From positions 1 through 32,491 of the forward strand of contig JAEUQC010000209.1 of NCBI GenBank assembly GCA_016789905.1: a DNA stretch of 32,491 bases, given 5' to 3'. The stretch comes from Bryobacterales bacterium. Lineage in GTDB: Bacteria > Acidobacteriota > Terriglobia > Bryobacterales > Bryobacteraceae. The notes beneath the pieces are model-generated. The model saw only the letters and a list, made by a program, of their open reading frames with translations. It made no database searches and was not told where the DNA came from. A program made the position numbers and the translations under genes. This document shows, one piece after another, positions 1 to 8,332 of the stretch. Each line of letters opens with the position of its first letter. The first letter of the stretch is position 1.

Positions 1-1352
1 ACGAACTTCGACGGATCAATGTATTGCTTCGCCACCCGCAAAACGTCGGCCTTCGTCACCGCCGCGATCGCCTTCTGATACTGCGCCAAAAAGTCCTTCG
101 GATACCCGTAATAGTCGTACCGGAACAGCCGCGACAACGTCTTCTGCGGCCGGTCAAAGTTGAACACAAAACTGTTGATCACCTTCTCCTTCGCCGTCGC
201 CACTTCCTCGTCCGTCACTCCCGTCGCGCGGATCTTATCCACTTCCTGCAGAATCGTCTGTATGGTCGCTACCGTCGATTCCGTCTTCGTCGACGCCGTG
301 ATCCGGAACATCCCCGGATGCAGATAGTCCGCCCCCCAGCCCCCGCCCACACTATACGCATAGCCCAGTTCGGTTCTGACTTTCTTAAACAGCCGGCTAT
401 CGAAGCCGGAACCCAATATGTCCGACAGCACTTCCAGCGCCGGATAGTCCTTGTCGCTCAATAGCCCGCCCAAATGGCCAATCGATAGGAACGTCTGCGT
501 CACCTCCGGTTTATCGCCGGAATAGATACCCGGCTTGGCCTGATGCGTCACCTTGGGAAACGCCGGCGCCATCCCAGCCTGCGGCGTCCAGCCCCCCAGC
601 ACCTGCTCCAGCCGCGCTTTCATCGCCGCCTTGTCAAAATCCCCGGAAACCGCCATCACCATATTCGCCGGATGATAGTACCTCTGATAGAAGTCCACTA
701 AGTCCGCCCGCGTGATCGCGTCCAGATGCTCATACTCCACTTCCCGCCCAAACGGCGTCTCCCGGCCGTACACGATCGCCGTAAACTCACTCCCGTTCAC
801 GTCATCGGCATCGTCATACCGCCGCTGAATCGAACTCCGGTACTGCGTCTTCAACAGGTCAATCTTGTCCTGCCGGAACTCAGGCTGGCTCAATAGGTCA
901 AAATAGACGCCCAGCACCTCGTCCACGTTCTCCTTCAGGCAGTTGAACCCAAACGTCGCCACCTCGTCCCCGATGCTTGATTCTACGCCCGCCGCGATAT
1001 TCTCCATCTGCTCGTCGATCTGGTCGCCCGTCTTCGACTTCGATCCCCCGCTGCGCAGCACCGTCGCCGTGATCTCGGCCAGCCCAACCTTCGCCGCCGG
1101 GTCCAGCAGCGTTCCCGTCCGCACCAGCATCGTGCCATTAATGAACGGCAGCGTGTGGTTCTCCAGCAGGTAGACCTTTATCCCGTTCTTCAGCGTGAAC
1201 GTCTCAATCTCGGGAATCTTGACATCCCCCAGCTTGCCGTACTTCAGCGTCTTCCACGCCCCCACCTGCATCTTCGCCGGCCCGGCCTTTGGCGCCGCCG
1301 CCTGACCGAGCGCAACCAGCCCGCCGATGAAAAGGAGTCCTATCGCTCGCAT
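1..1352 (-). CDS. M16 family peptidase-like protein, non-catalytic (R/Y-type) subunit, 3' end outside window
   Basis: About 450 residues are visible and the C-terminus lies beyond the left edge. The start ATG at 1352-1350 follows the stop of the upstream M16 gene by one base, so the two are almost certainly co-translated. Residues 1-19 look like a Sec signal peptide (MRAIGLLFIGGLVALGQAA), placing the protein in the periplasm. At the position of the zinc motif HxxEH it has GLAEI, so it should not bind zinc. It does carry the SRLFKKVRTELGYAYS segment with the Arg and Tyr that, in two-protein M16B systems, are supplied by the partner subunit for peptide-end binding. The inference is a heterodimer with the product of the next gene upstream. 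M16 membership is secure; the substrate is unknown. The last visible residues (IDPSKF) suggest only a few tens of residues are missing. Confidence 0.88.
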   Translation of the reverse strand, partial: MRAIGLLFIGGLVALGQAAAPKAGPAKMQVGAWKTLKYGKLGDVKIPEIETFTLKNGIKVYLLENHTLPFINGTMLVRTGTLLDPAAKVGLAEITATVLRSGGSKSKTGDQIDEQMENIAAGVESSIGDEVATFGFNCLKENVDEVLGVYFDLLSQPEFRQDKIDLLKTQYRSSIQRRYDDADDVNGSEFTAIVYGRETPFGREVEYEHLDAITRADLVDFYQRYYHPANMVMAVSGDFDKAAMKARLEQVLGGWTPQAGMAPAFPKVTHQAKPGIYSGDKPEVTQTFLSIGHLGGLLSDKDYPALEVLSDILGSGFDSRLFKKVRTELGYAYSVGGGWGADYLHPGMFRITASTKTESTVATIQTILQEVDKIRATGVTDEEVATAKEKVINSFVFNFDRPQKTLSRLFRYDYYGYPKDFLAQYQKAIAAVTKADVLRVAKQYIDPSKF

Positions 1353-1353
1353 C

Positions 1354-2841
1354 TTACTTGCCCTCTTCCTTCTTCGGCTGCACCGTCACGCCAACCGTCT
1401 TGTTATTCGCCGTGAAATACGTCTTCGCCACCCGTTGCACATCCGCCGGAGTTACTTTCTCCAGCTCTTCCAGATCCGTGAACATCTTTCGCCAGTCCCC
1501 ATAAATCATCCACGTCGACGCCATCGCCCCAGCCAATCCGGAGTTACTGTCCAACGCCCGCAACAGCCCCGCCCGCGTCTTCACCTTCACCCGTTTCACC
1601 GTCGCCTCATCGACGCCGTCTTTCTGGATCTTTCCGATAATCTCGTCCCACGCCTTCTCCAGATCCTCCGCCGTCTTCCCCTGGTTCGGCACGCCATAGT
1701 AGAGGAATAGGTTCGGATACTTCCCCCCGGGAAACTGCGCTATCGTCTGCGTCCCCAGCGCCAGCTTCTTGTCCCGCACCATCTCTTTGTATAAAATCCC
1801 CGTCCGCCCGCTCGACAGCACGCCGTTCAATACGTCCAGCGCCGCGTCGTCGGCATGGGTACCCTCCGGCCGGTGATAGGCGATCATCACAAATGGCTGC
1901 GACGGATCGTCCACCGTCACCCGCTTCACACCCAACTGCGCCGGCTCCTTGGTCACCATCCGCGGCGGCAGCGGCGCCGCCGGCATCGGCCCAAAGTACT
2001 TCTCCGCCAGCTTCCGGATCTCCGCCGGGTTCACATCTCCCACGATCCCGATGCACATGTTCCCCGGCACGTAGTACGTCTTGTGGAACTCCGCCCCGCC
2101 CTTTGCCCGCAGGTTCTCAATGTCGCTCGCCCAGCCAATAAAGTTCCGGTACGGATGCGCCGTAAACGACGTCGTCAACAGCGCCTCAATCAGCTTGCCC
2201 TGCGCGCTCGATTCCACCCGCATCCGCCGCTCTTCCCGCACCACGTCCCGTTCCTTATAGAACTCGCGGAACACCGGCTTCGCCGTCCACTCCGATTGCA
2301 GCGCGAACCACAACTCCGTCCGGTTCGAAGGCAGGCTATAGAAGTAGTTCGTGTAGTCGAGCGCCGTCGATGCGTTGAATCCCACCCCGCCATTGCGCTC
2401 TATCTCCCGCGTAAACGCGTTCGGGTCCACAAAGCTATTGGCCTTTTCAATCGCCACCCGCAGCGCCGCCTCCAGCCGCTCCAGTTGCGCCTTATCGGCG
2501 CGCCGCCCCTTCACGCGTTCTTCTTCCAGCTTGTCGTAAGCCGTTTCCACCGCCGCCAGCGCTTTTTCTTCTTCCGGCCAGTTCTTGCTGCCCAGTGAAG
2601 TCGTGCCCTTGCCGATCATGTGCTCAAACATATGCGCCGTCGAAGACGCGTTCGCCGGATCGTTCGCCGCCCCGGAATCCACATGCAGATGGAACGACAC
2701 CACCGGCGCCTCATGCCGCTCCATCACAATGAAGTGCAGCCCGTTGGCCAGCGTGAATTCCGTCACGCGTTTCTCAAAATCGGCAAGCGATTGGCCGAAT
2801 AGGCTCGCCGCCAGCAAAGGGAACAAAGCGATTGGTCGCAT
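1354..2841 (-). CDS. M16 family zinc metallopeptidase, catalytic subunit, exported
   Basis: A 495-aa pitrilysin-family (M16) peptidase. The inverted zinc motif H70-M-F-E73-H74 is intact, and E176 (in NRTELWF) is the likely third metal ligand. Between them lies a charged, probably helical insert (about residues 85-135) rich in Glu, Lys and Arg. The frame is open for 41 more codons upstream, but the ATG at 2841 was chosen because it opens a good Sec signal peptide (MRPIALFPLLAASLFGQS) and has a GGTGAG Shine-Dalgarno-like sequence about 10 nt upstream. The stop is one base before the second M16 gene. In family terms it cleaves peptides in the periplasm; with its R/Y-type partner it matches the paired M16B arrangement. 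The methyltransferase gene lies 55 bp upstream on the same strand and may share the transcript. The substrate cannot be read from the sequence. Confidence 0.92.
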   Translation of the reverse strand: MRPIALFPLLAASLFGQSLADFEKRVTEFTLANGLHFIVMERHEAPVVSFHLHVDSGAANDPANASSTAHMFEHMIGKGTTSLGSKNWPEEEKALAAVETAYDKLEEERVKGRRADKAQLERLEAALRVAIEKANSFVDPNAFTREIERNGGVGFNASTALDYTNYFYSLPSNRTELWFALQSEWTAKPVFREFYKERDVVREERRMRVESSAQGKLIEALLTTSFTAHPYRNFIGWASDIENLRAKGGAEFHKTYYVPGNMCIGIVGDVNPAEIRKLAEKYFGPMPAAPLPPRMVTKEPAQLGVKRVTVDDPSQPFVMIAYHRPEGTHADDAALDVLNGVLSSGRTGILYKEMVRDKKLALGTQTIAQFPGGKYPNLFLYYGVPNQGKTAEDLEKAWDEIIGKIQKDGVDEATVKRVKVKTRAGLLRALDSNSGLAGAMASTWMIYGDWRKMFTDLEELEKVTPADVQRVAKTYFTANNKTVGVTVQPKKEEGK

Positions 2842-2896
2842 CTGGTAACTCACCACTAGATGGTAGCAATCCAGCCGCCGGCTCTTTTCTCTTGGC

Positions 2897-3634
2897 TCAC
2901 TCCGGTTTCCGCGCCGCCGTGTACAACGTTCCAAAATGCCCCCAGAACCTCCGCGCGTCCCCATCGGAGTTCTGATAGGCGGCCATTACGGTCACCGGAT
3001 TTTCGAACAACATCTCGTGAAACCGGTCCGTCGGCGGCAGCGTGGCGGGTACGTCGAATCCCGCTGCAATCATGCAATCGACGCACATCTGCAGATTGTT
3101 CGGCCACGGATAGGCCTCCGTCGGCAAGGCGCAGAAATCCGCCGTCCCCAACATCCACCCGCCCGGCCGCAGCAGCGAAAAGCAGTGCGGAATCACCGTG
3201 TCGTAGTGGTGCGGAATCTCCTCGAGCACCGAAACGGACACAATCGCGTCGAAGTACCCCACCGGCAGTTGCGACAGCAAAGGCTCCTGGCCGATGAGTC
3301 CACGCTCGAAACGCGCCGCCGGAAACCGCTCCTGTAACAGCGCGTACTTCCGCCCCCATTCGTCGCCGCCCGGAAAATAGTGCAGCCCCTGGTCGTCGTC
3401 GACGCCCCAGATCTCCGCCCCCTCCAGCAGCTCAAACAGGTTCCGCTCCGGCACCACATTTAGCCCCGGACCGATCTCCAGCACCCGCTTGCATCCCAGC
3501 CGGGTCAAGTCGGCTAGTACACGCAGATAACCGTAGTCCTTGAGCGGCGCCTGGTTGGAACGGCGATACGCCGTCCGTGCCTTCGCCATCTCCCACCAGT
3601 CATTCACATCCGCCACTCGATGATATGGGGTCAC
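2897..3634 (-). CDS. class I SAM-dependent methyltransferase
   Basis: A 245-aa soluble protein with a Rossmann-type SAM-binding core. Motif I is VLEIGPGLN near residue 50, the acidic loop is WGVDDD near residue 79, and YFDAIVSVSVLEEIPHH followed by LLRPGGWMLG near residues 127-160 match the methyltransferase motifs after strands 4 and 5. The start is GTG at 3634 (the top strand reads cac); a GGGAGG Shine-Dalgarno sequence lies 11 nt upstream (top strand 3646-3651). The gene diverges from the PSCyt1/DUF1549 gene with 48 bp between starts. It lies 55 bp before the M16 pair on the same strand, so co-transcription is possible, but no functional link is evident. The methyl acceptor is not predictable: the C-terminal third (EAYPWPNNLQMC onward) does not point to a known substrate class. 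Confidence 0.85.
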   Translation of the reverse strand: MTPYHRVADVNDWWEMAKARTAYRRSNQAPLKDYGYLRVLADLTRLGCKRVLEIGPGLNVVPERNLFELLEGAEIWGVDDDQGLHYFPGGDEWGRKYALLQERFPAARFERGLIGQEPLLSQLPVGYFDAIVSVSVLEEIPHHYDTVIPHCFSLLRPGGWMLGTADFCALPTEAYPWPNNLQMCVDCMIAAGFDVPATLPPTDRFHEMLFENPVTVMAAYQNSDGDARRFWGHFGTLYTAARKPE

Positions 3635-3669
3635 AGCCTCGTTTTCCTCCCGGCTTCAAATGAAAATGA

Positions 3670-3675
3670 TACGCT
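3670..3675 (+). promoter_or_regulatory. TANNNT -10-like hexamer, candidate leaderless promoter
   Basis: TACGCT lies 7 nt before the ATG at 3683, and no Shine-Dalgarno sequence is visible between them. This spacing is what a leaderless transcript starting at the initiation codon would need. It is one of several such cases in this window. No convincing -35 box was seen. Confidence 0.25.
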
Positions 3676-3682
3676 AACCGCA

Positions 3683-6600
3683 ATGTCGACGGCCCGCCAC
3701 TTACTGCCACTGTTCCTGGCACTGAGCGCAATGGCGCAAACGCCGGGCACCGAGTTCTTCGAAAAGAACGTTCGTCCCGTGCTCGCCAGAAACTGCCACG
3801 GCTGCCATGGGCCATCCAAAGAACATGCAGGCCTCCGCCTGGACTCCCGCTCGGCCATGCTGAAGGGCGGCGAAAACGGGCCTGCAATCACGCCCGGCCA
3901 GCCCGCAGCCAGTCTGCTGATGAAAGCCCTCCGGCACGAAGGGCCCAAAATGCCCCTCGGCGGGAAGTTGACCGCACCCGAAATCGAAGCCTTCCATACC
4001 TGGATAGCCAGCGGCGCGCCCTGGCCAGCAGAAGCCGCCCCCGTTCGTGCGACCGCCTCCTCGCTCTGGGCGCTCAAACCGGTTGCCAATCCACTCCCTC
4101 CCTCCGTTCGCCAAACCGACTGGCCGCGCACACCCGTCGATGCCTTCATCCTCTCCGCGCTCGAAAGGGCAAACCTATCCCCAGCCCCCGTGGCCTCCCG
4201 CGCCGCGCTCCTCCGCCGCCTCACGTTCGACCTTACCGGCCTCCCGACCAAACCCGAGGAACTCGCCGCCTTTCTGAGCGACACCTCCCCCACAGCCTAC
4301 GGCAAAGCCGTCGAGCGCCTGCTCCAATCGCCCCGCTTCGGTGAGCACTGGGCCCGCCACTGGATGGACCTCGTGCGCTACTCTGAATCCCACGGCAGCC
4401 AAGGCGACTTCGACCTCCCCTACGCCTGGCGCTATCGCGACTACCTCATCCGCGCCTTCAACCAGGACGTCCCCTACGACCAGCTCATCCGCGAACACCT
4501 CGCCGGCGACCTCCTCCCCACCCCGCGCATCAACCAGAACGAGCACATCAACGAGTCCGCCATCGGCACAGCCCACTTCCGCATGGTCGAATACGGCTAC
4601 GTCCCCGTGGACGCCCTCGAAGATCAGTTCAAGGTTGTCGACAATCAGATCGACGTCATTTCCAAGGCGTTCCAAGGGCTCACCGTCTCCTGCGCCCGCT
4701 GCCACGACCACAAGTTCGACCCCATCTCCCAAAAGGACTTCTACGCCCTCTATGGCATCCTGGCCAGTTCACGCCACGGCCAGCGCGCCATCGACTCTCC
4801 GGACCGTCTTCGCCTCCACACTGCCGAACTGACCCCGCTGCGCCATCAACTCCGCTCCGAACTGGGTCGCCTATGGCTTCAGTCCACGCCGAACCTCTCC
4901 GCCGAACTGAAATCCGGCTATGGCCCGCTTGCCCTTTGGCGACAGTTGAAGGACCCGGTTGCAGTCGAAGCGTTCTCCGAACGCTGGGAGCGCGCCGCGG
5001 CCGCCCTGCGCAAGGACATCGACGCCTACCGCCAGTTCAACGCCAAGTCTTTCCGCCGCGTGTGGGACCTGCGGCAAACCAGTGACCTCAACGCCTGGTT
5101 CCGCGACGGCGCCAATCTCTCGCACACACCCGCGAGTCCCGGTGAGTTCTACGTGCTCACGGAGACCGACCGCCTTGTCAACGGTGTCTACCCGGCCGGC
5201 GTCTACTCCCACTTGCTCTCCCGCAAACATAGCGCCACGCTCCACTCGCCGCGCTTCAAGATCGAGTCGGACTCCATCAGCATCCGCGTCCTCGGCGGCA
5301 ACGTCGCCTCCGCCCGCCTCGTGGTCGAAAACTATGCGCTCGGCAGCGGCGGCATCTTTCCCGCCGCTAATCTCAACGACGACTCCATGCGCTGGGTTCG
5401 TTTTGATACGAAGTACCGCCATGGCTCCTATGCCTACATCGAACTGACGCCGCACAACGACCGGTCCCGCCCGGCCGGCGGCGCCCCTGCCGATGGCCGT
5501 TCGCATTTCGGCATCTCCGAAGTCGTATTCCACGACGGCAGCGAGCCGCCAAAGGAGGAGGTCGTCCCCGCCGAACTGCTGCTCGAAGGGCCCGCCCCGG
5601 TCTCGGCCGAAGAACTCGCGGCGAAGTACCAGACCGTCCTCCGGCGCGCCGTGGAGGCCTGGATGGCCGGCTCACTCACCGAAACGCAGGCGGCGTTCCT
5701 CGACTTCTTCGTCCGCAACGCCCTTCTGCCCAACTCCACAAAGCAGGTCCCGGCCGCCGTCGCCGCGCTGGTCGAACAGTACCGCGGGCTGGAAGCAGAG
5801 ATTCCCGTCCCCCGCCGCGCTCCAGCGCTCCTCACCGGCACGGCGTTCGACCAGCCGGTCTTCCTCCGCGGTAACCACATGCGGCCCGGTCCCGCCGTTC
5901 CTCGCCGCTACTTGGAAGCCCTCGGCGCCCAGCCCTGCGACAGCCCCCAAAGTGGCCGCCTGGAACTGGCGCACGCCATTGCCAGCCCCGCCAATCCGCT
6001 CACCGCCCGCGTCATGGTGAACCGCCTTTGGCATCATCTCTTTGGCCGCGGTCTCGTCGGCACGGTGGATAACTTTGGCCGCAATGGAGAGACGCCAACA
6101 CATCCGGAACTGCTCGACTACCTGGCCACGCGGTTCGTCGCGGAAGGCTGGTCCATCAAATCCATGATCCGGCTCATGGTCACCTCCAACGCCTATCAGC
6201 TCAGTTCCGCCCCCTCCGGGGAAGCCGCGAAACTCGATTCCGGCAATTCGCTGTTGCAGCACGCCCGCCGCCGGCGGCTTACCGCGGAAGCCATCCGCGA
6301 CTCGATTCTCGCCGTGAGCGGAGAACTCGACGGCAAGCTCTACGGCCCCGGTATCGACGTCTACTACACCGGCAAGACGGAAGGCGGCGGAAAGGTTGGC
6401 CCGCTCGACGGCGCCGGCCGCCGCAGCGTCTATCAACGTATCAAGCGCAACGCGCAGAACCCCTTTCTGGAAGTCTTCGATTCGCCCAAACCGGCCAGCA
6501 CACGCGGCCAGCGCGACGCGACAAACGTGCCCGCTCAATCGCTCACCATGCTCAACGATCCCTTCGTCATCGACCAGGCATCCAAGTGGGCCGGCCGCGT

Positions 6601-6814
6601 CATCGCCGATGGCGGCGTCTCCGTTCCAGACCGCATCGAACGGATGTTCCTCCGCGCGCTAGGACGGTGGCCTACGGCCGATGAGGTCGCCGCCGCCATC
6701 CACTACCTCGCCCCTTCGGGAACCGCCGGAGAAGAACTCCTCGGAAACCGGCGGGCCTGGCAGGATCTGGCGCACGCCATCTTCAACTGCAAGGAGTTCC
6801 TGTACCTTGAGTAA
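3683..6814 (+). CDS. PSCyt1 / DUF1549 / DUF1553 multidomain cytochrome c protein, exported
   Basis: A 1043-aa planctomycete-type cytochrome protein. Residues 1-20 are a Sec signal peptide (MSTARHLLPLFLALSAMAQT), which fixes the start at 3683 although the frame is open 21 codons further up. PSCyt1 spans roughly residues 25-110 with haem motif C38-H-G-C-H42. DUF1549 (PSCyt2) follows at about 145-360 and ends in a second haem motif C337-A-R-C-H341 followed by DHKFDPIS. A beta-rich segment at about 440-590 may be a binding module. DUF1553 (PSD1) occupies about 720-1020 (NPLTARVMVNRLWHHLFGRG, RRRLTAEAIRDSILAVSGEL). The protein is expected in the periplasm or on the surface. Such proteins are nearly always followed by a DUF1501 gene, as here. 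Their biochemistry is not established; roles in polysaccharide breakdown with electron transfer have been proposed. Codon third positions are strongly C-rich. Confidence 0.93.
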   Translation: MSTARHLLPLFLALSAMAQTPGTEFFEKNVRPVLARNCHGCHGPSKEHAGLRLDSRSAMLKGGENGPAITPGQPAASLLMKALRHEGPKMPLGGKLTAPEIEAFHTWIASGAPWPAEAAPVRATASSLWALKPVANPLPPSVRQTDWPRTPVDAFILSALERANLSPAPVASRAALLRRLTFDLTGLPTKPEELAAFLSDTSPTAYGKAVERLLQSPRFGEHWARHWMDLVRYSESHGSQGDFDLPYAWRYRDYLIRAFNQDVPYDQLIREHLAGDLLPTPRINQNEHINESAIGTAHFRMVEYGYVPVDALEDQFKVVDNQIDVISKAFQGLTVSCARCHDHKFDPISQKDFYALYGILASSRHGQRAIDSPDRLRLHTAELTPLRHQLRSELGRLWLQSTPNLSAELKSGYGPLALWRQLKDPVAVEAFSERWERAAAALRKDIDAYRQFNAKSFRRVWDLRQTSDLNAWFRDGANLSHTPASPGEFYVLTETDRLVNGVYPAGVYSHLLSRKHSATLHSPRFKIESDSISIRVLGGNVASARLVVENYALGSGGIFPAANLNDDSMRWVRFDTKYRHGSYAYIELTPHNDRSRPAGGAPADGRSHFGISEVVFHDGSEPPKEEVVPAELLLEGPAPVSAEELAAKYQTVLRRAVEAWMAGSLTETQAAFLDFFVRNALLPNSTKQVPAAVAALVEQYRGLEAEIPVPRRAPALLTGTAFDQPVFLRGNHMRPGPAVPRRYLEALGAQPCDSPQSGRLELAHAIASPANPLTARVMVNRLWHHLFGRGLVGTVDNFGRNGETPTHPELLDYLATRFVAEGWSIKSMIRLMVTSNAYQLSSAPSGEAAKLDSGNSLLQHARRRRLTAEAIRDSILAVSGELDGKLYGPGIDVYYTGKTEGGGKVGPLDGAGRRSVYQRIKRNAQNPFLEVFDSPKPASTRGQRDATNVPAQSLTMLNDPFVIDQASKWAGRVIADGGVSVPDRIERMFLRALGRWPTADEVAAAIHYLAPSGTAGEELLGNRRAWQDLAHAIFNCKEFLYLE

Positions 6815-6821
6815 CAAAGCC

Positions 6822-8216
6822 ATGCCCGGCAGACCCCTCAGCCGCCGCGCAATGCTCGCGGGCGCCTCCACCGGATTCGGCCTGACGGCGTTTGCCGGCC
6901 TGGCGGCGGAGTCCAATGGCAGGAAGCCGCACTTCGCGCCCAAGATCAAGAGCGTCATCTTCTGCTTCATGTCCGGCGGCGTCTCTCACGTCGACAGCTT
7001 CGACCCGAAGCCGCGCCTGACCCGCGACGCCGGTAAGCCCATGCCGATGCCGGTGAAGCCCACCATGTTCAACGATGTGAAGGGCATCATGCCCAGCCCC
7101 TGGAACTTCAAGAACTATGGGCAGGCTGGTATGGCGGTGAGTGAGCTATTCCCCCACATTGGCGGCTGCGCTGACGATCTGTGCCTGATCCGCTCCATGA
7201 CGAGCACCGCCAATGAGCATGCCCAGGGGAACTACATCATCCACACCGGCCAGCCATTCCTGGGTTTTCCCAATGCCGGCGCGTGGATTAACTACGGTCT
7301 CGGGAGCGAGAACCAGAACCTGCCGGGGTTTGTCGTACTCGCCAGCGGCGGCGTGCCGTTGGGGGGCATAGGCATGTATGGCAGCGGGTTCCTTCCTGCC
7401 GAGCATCAGGCTTCCCTGCTCTACCCGGAGGCGCCAGAGGCTCTGAGCAACATCAAGCCGAAGGAGTCCGACCGCGAGCAGTTGCGCCGATTGGCGTTCG
7501 TTGGCGCCGTGGACAAGCAGTACGCCGCCCGCGCCGGCGCGGACCCGCAAGTGGAGACCGCCATTCGCAACTACGAAACCGCGTACCGGATGCAGACGGC
7601 GGTGCCGGAGTTGATGGAATTGAAAGGCGAGACGGCAGCGACGAAGCAACTGTACGGTATGAACTCGGCCAACCCGGCTACAGCCGCCTACGGCAAGCAG
7701 TGTCTGTTGGCGCGAAGACTGGTGGAACGCGGCGTCCGCTTCATCGAACTGACGTGCCTGATGCGCCCGGCCGATCCAGGCCAGAGCGGCAATCCCTGGG
7801 ACCAGCACACCGTGCTGAAGGAAGGCCATACCGAAATGGCGCTCCAGGTGGACCAGCCCATCGCGGGTTTGATTCAGGACCTGAAGTCCCGCGGATTATT
7901 CGACCAAACGCTCATCGTGTGGGCCGGCGAGTTTGGCCGAACGCCGTTCGCGCAGGGCAGCAACGGCCGGGACCATAACCCGTTCGGCTTCAGCATCTGG
8001 CTGGCCGGCGGCGGCGTCAAGCGCGGCTTCACCTACGGCGCGACCGACGAATTCGGCTATTACGCCGTGGAAAACAAGATGACGGTCTACGATTTATGGG
8101 CCACGGTGCTCCATCTGCTGGGGGTCGACCACGAGCGGCTGACGTACCGTTTCAGCGGCCGGGACTACCGCCTTTCCGACGTGCATGGCCGCGTCGTAAA
8201 GGACATTCTGGCATAG
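6822..8216 (+). CDS. DUF1501 domain protein, Tat-exported
   Basis: A 464-aa protein of the DUF1501 family, related to the alkaline phosphatase/sulfatase fold. The N-terminus is a Tat signal (PLSRRAMLAGASTGFGLTAF). The core starts at about residue 43 with IKSVIFCFMSGGVSHVDSFDPKP and includes LARRLVERGVRFIEL, DQTLIVWAGEFGRTP and NGRDHNPFGFSIWLAGGGVKRG, the usual family landmarks carrying the Asp, His and Glu residues. The ATG at 6822 gives a compact Tat signal. A TTG at 6807 in the same frame, overlapping the previous stop by 8 nt, is a real alternative because AAGGAG at 6791-6796 is 10 nt from the TTG but 25 nt from the ATG. Pairing with the upstream PSCyt1/DUF1549/DUF1553 gene is the standard arrangement and implies a joint periplasmic function. 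The catalytic activity is unproven in this family. Confidence 0.92.
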   Translation: MPGRPLSRRAMLAGASTGFGLTAFAGLAAESNGRKPHFAPKIKSVIFCFMSGGVSHVDSFDPKPRLTRDAGKPMPMPVKPTMFNDVKGIMPSPWNFKNYGQAGMAVSELFPHIGGCADDLCLIRSMTSTANEHAQGNYIIHTGQPFLGFPNAGAWINYGLGSENQNLPGFVVLASGGVPLGGIGMYGSGFLPAEHQASLLYPEAPEALSNIKPKESDREQLRRLAFVGAVDKQYAARAGADPQVETAIRNYETAYRMQTAVPELMELKGETAATKQLYGMNSANPATAAYGKQCLLARRLVERGVRFIELTCLMRPADPGQSGNPWDQHTVLKEGHTEMALQVDQPIAGLIQDLKSRGLFDQTLIVWAGEFGRTPFAQGSNGRDHNPFGFSIWLAGGGVKRGFTYGATDEFGYYAVENKMTVYDLWATVLHLLGVDHERLTYRFSGRDYRLSDVHGRVVKDILA

Positions 8217-8285
8217 TCGCGCCAACGCGCGGGGACGCTATCATAGAGGTTCTGTTCCGCATGGGAGCCGCGCCGACGGGCAGGG

Positions 8286-8301
8286 GATCCGGCGCCGGAT
8301 C
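8286..8301. promoter_or_regulatory. 16-bp perfect palindrome upstream of the 8333 gene
   Basis: GATCCGGCGCCGGATC is a perfect palindrome ending 31 nt before the ATG at 8333. It could be an operator for a dimeric repressor or form a small hairpin in the 5' untranslated region. A -10-like TATCAT at 8239-8244 lies upstream, so the palindrome would be downstream of a start site there. Confidence 0.35.
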
Positions 8302-8332
8302 AAGACTTTCAGTCAGAAAGCAGGAGTGAAGA

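Noticed and set aside
5672..6538. A 288-aa minus-strand frame inside the DUF1549/DUF1553 gene
   Set aside because: It overlaps conserved DUF1553 sequence, and the predicted protein is compositionally odd with no signal or motif.
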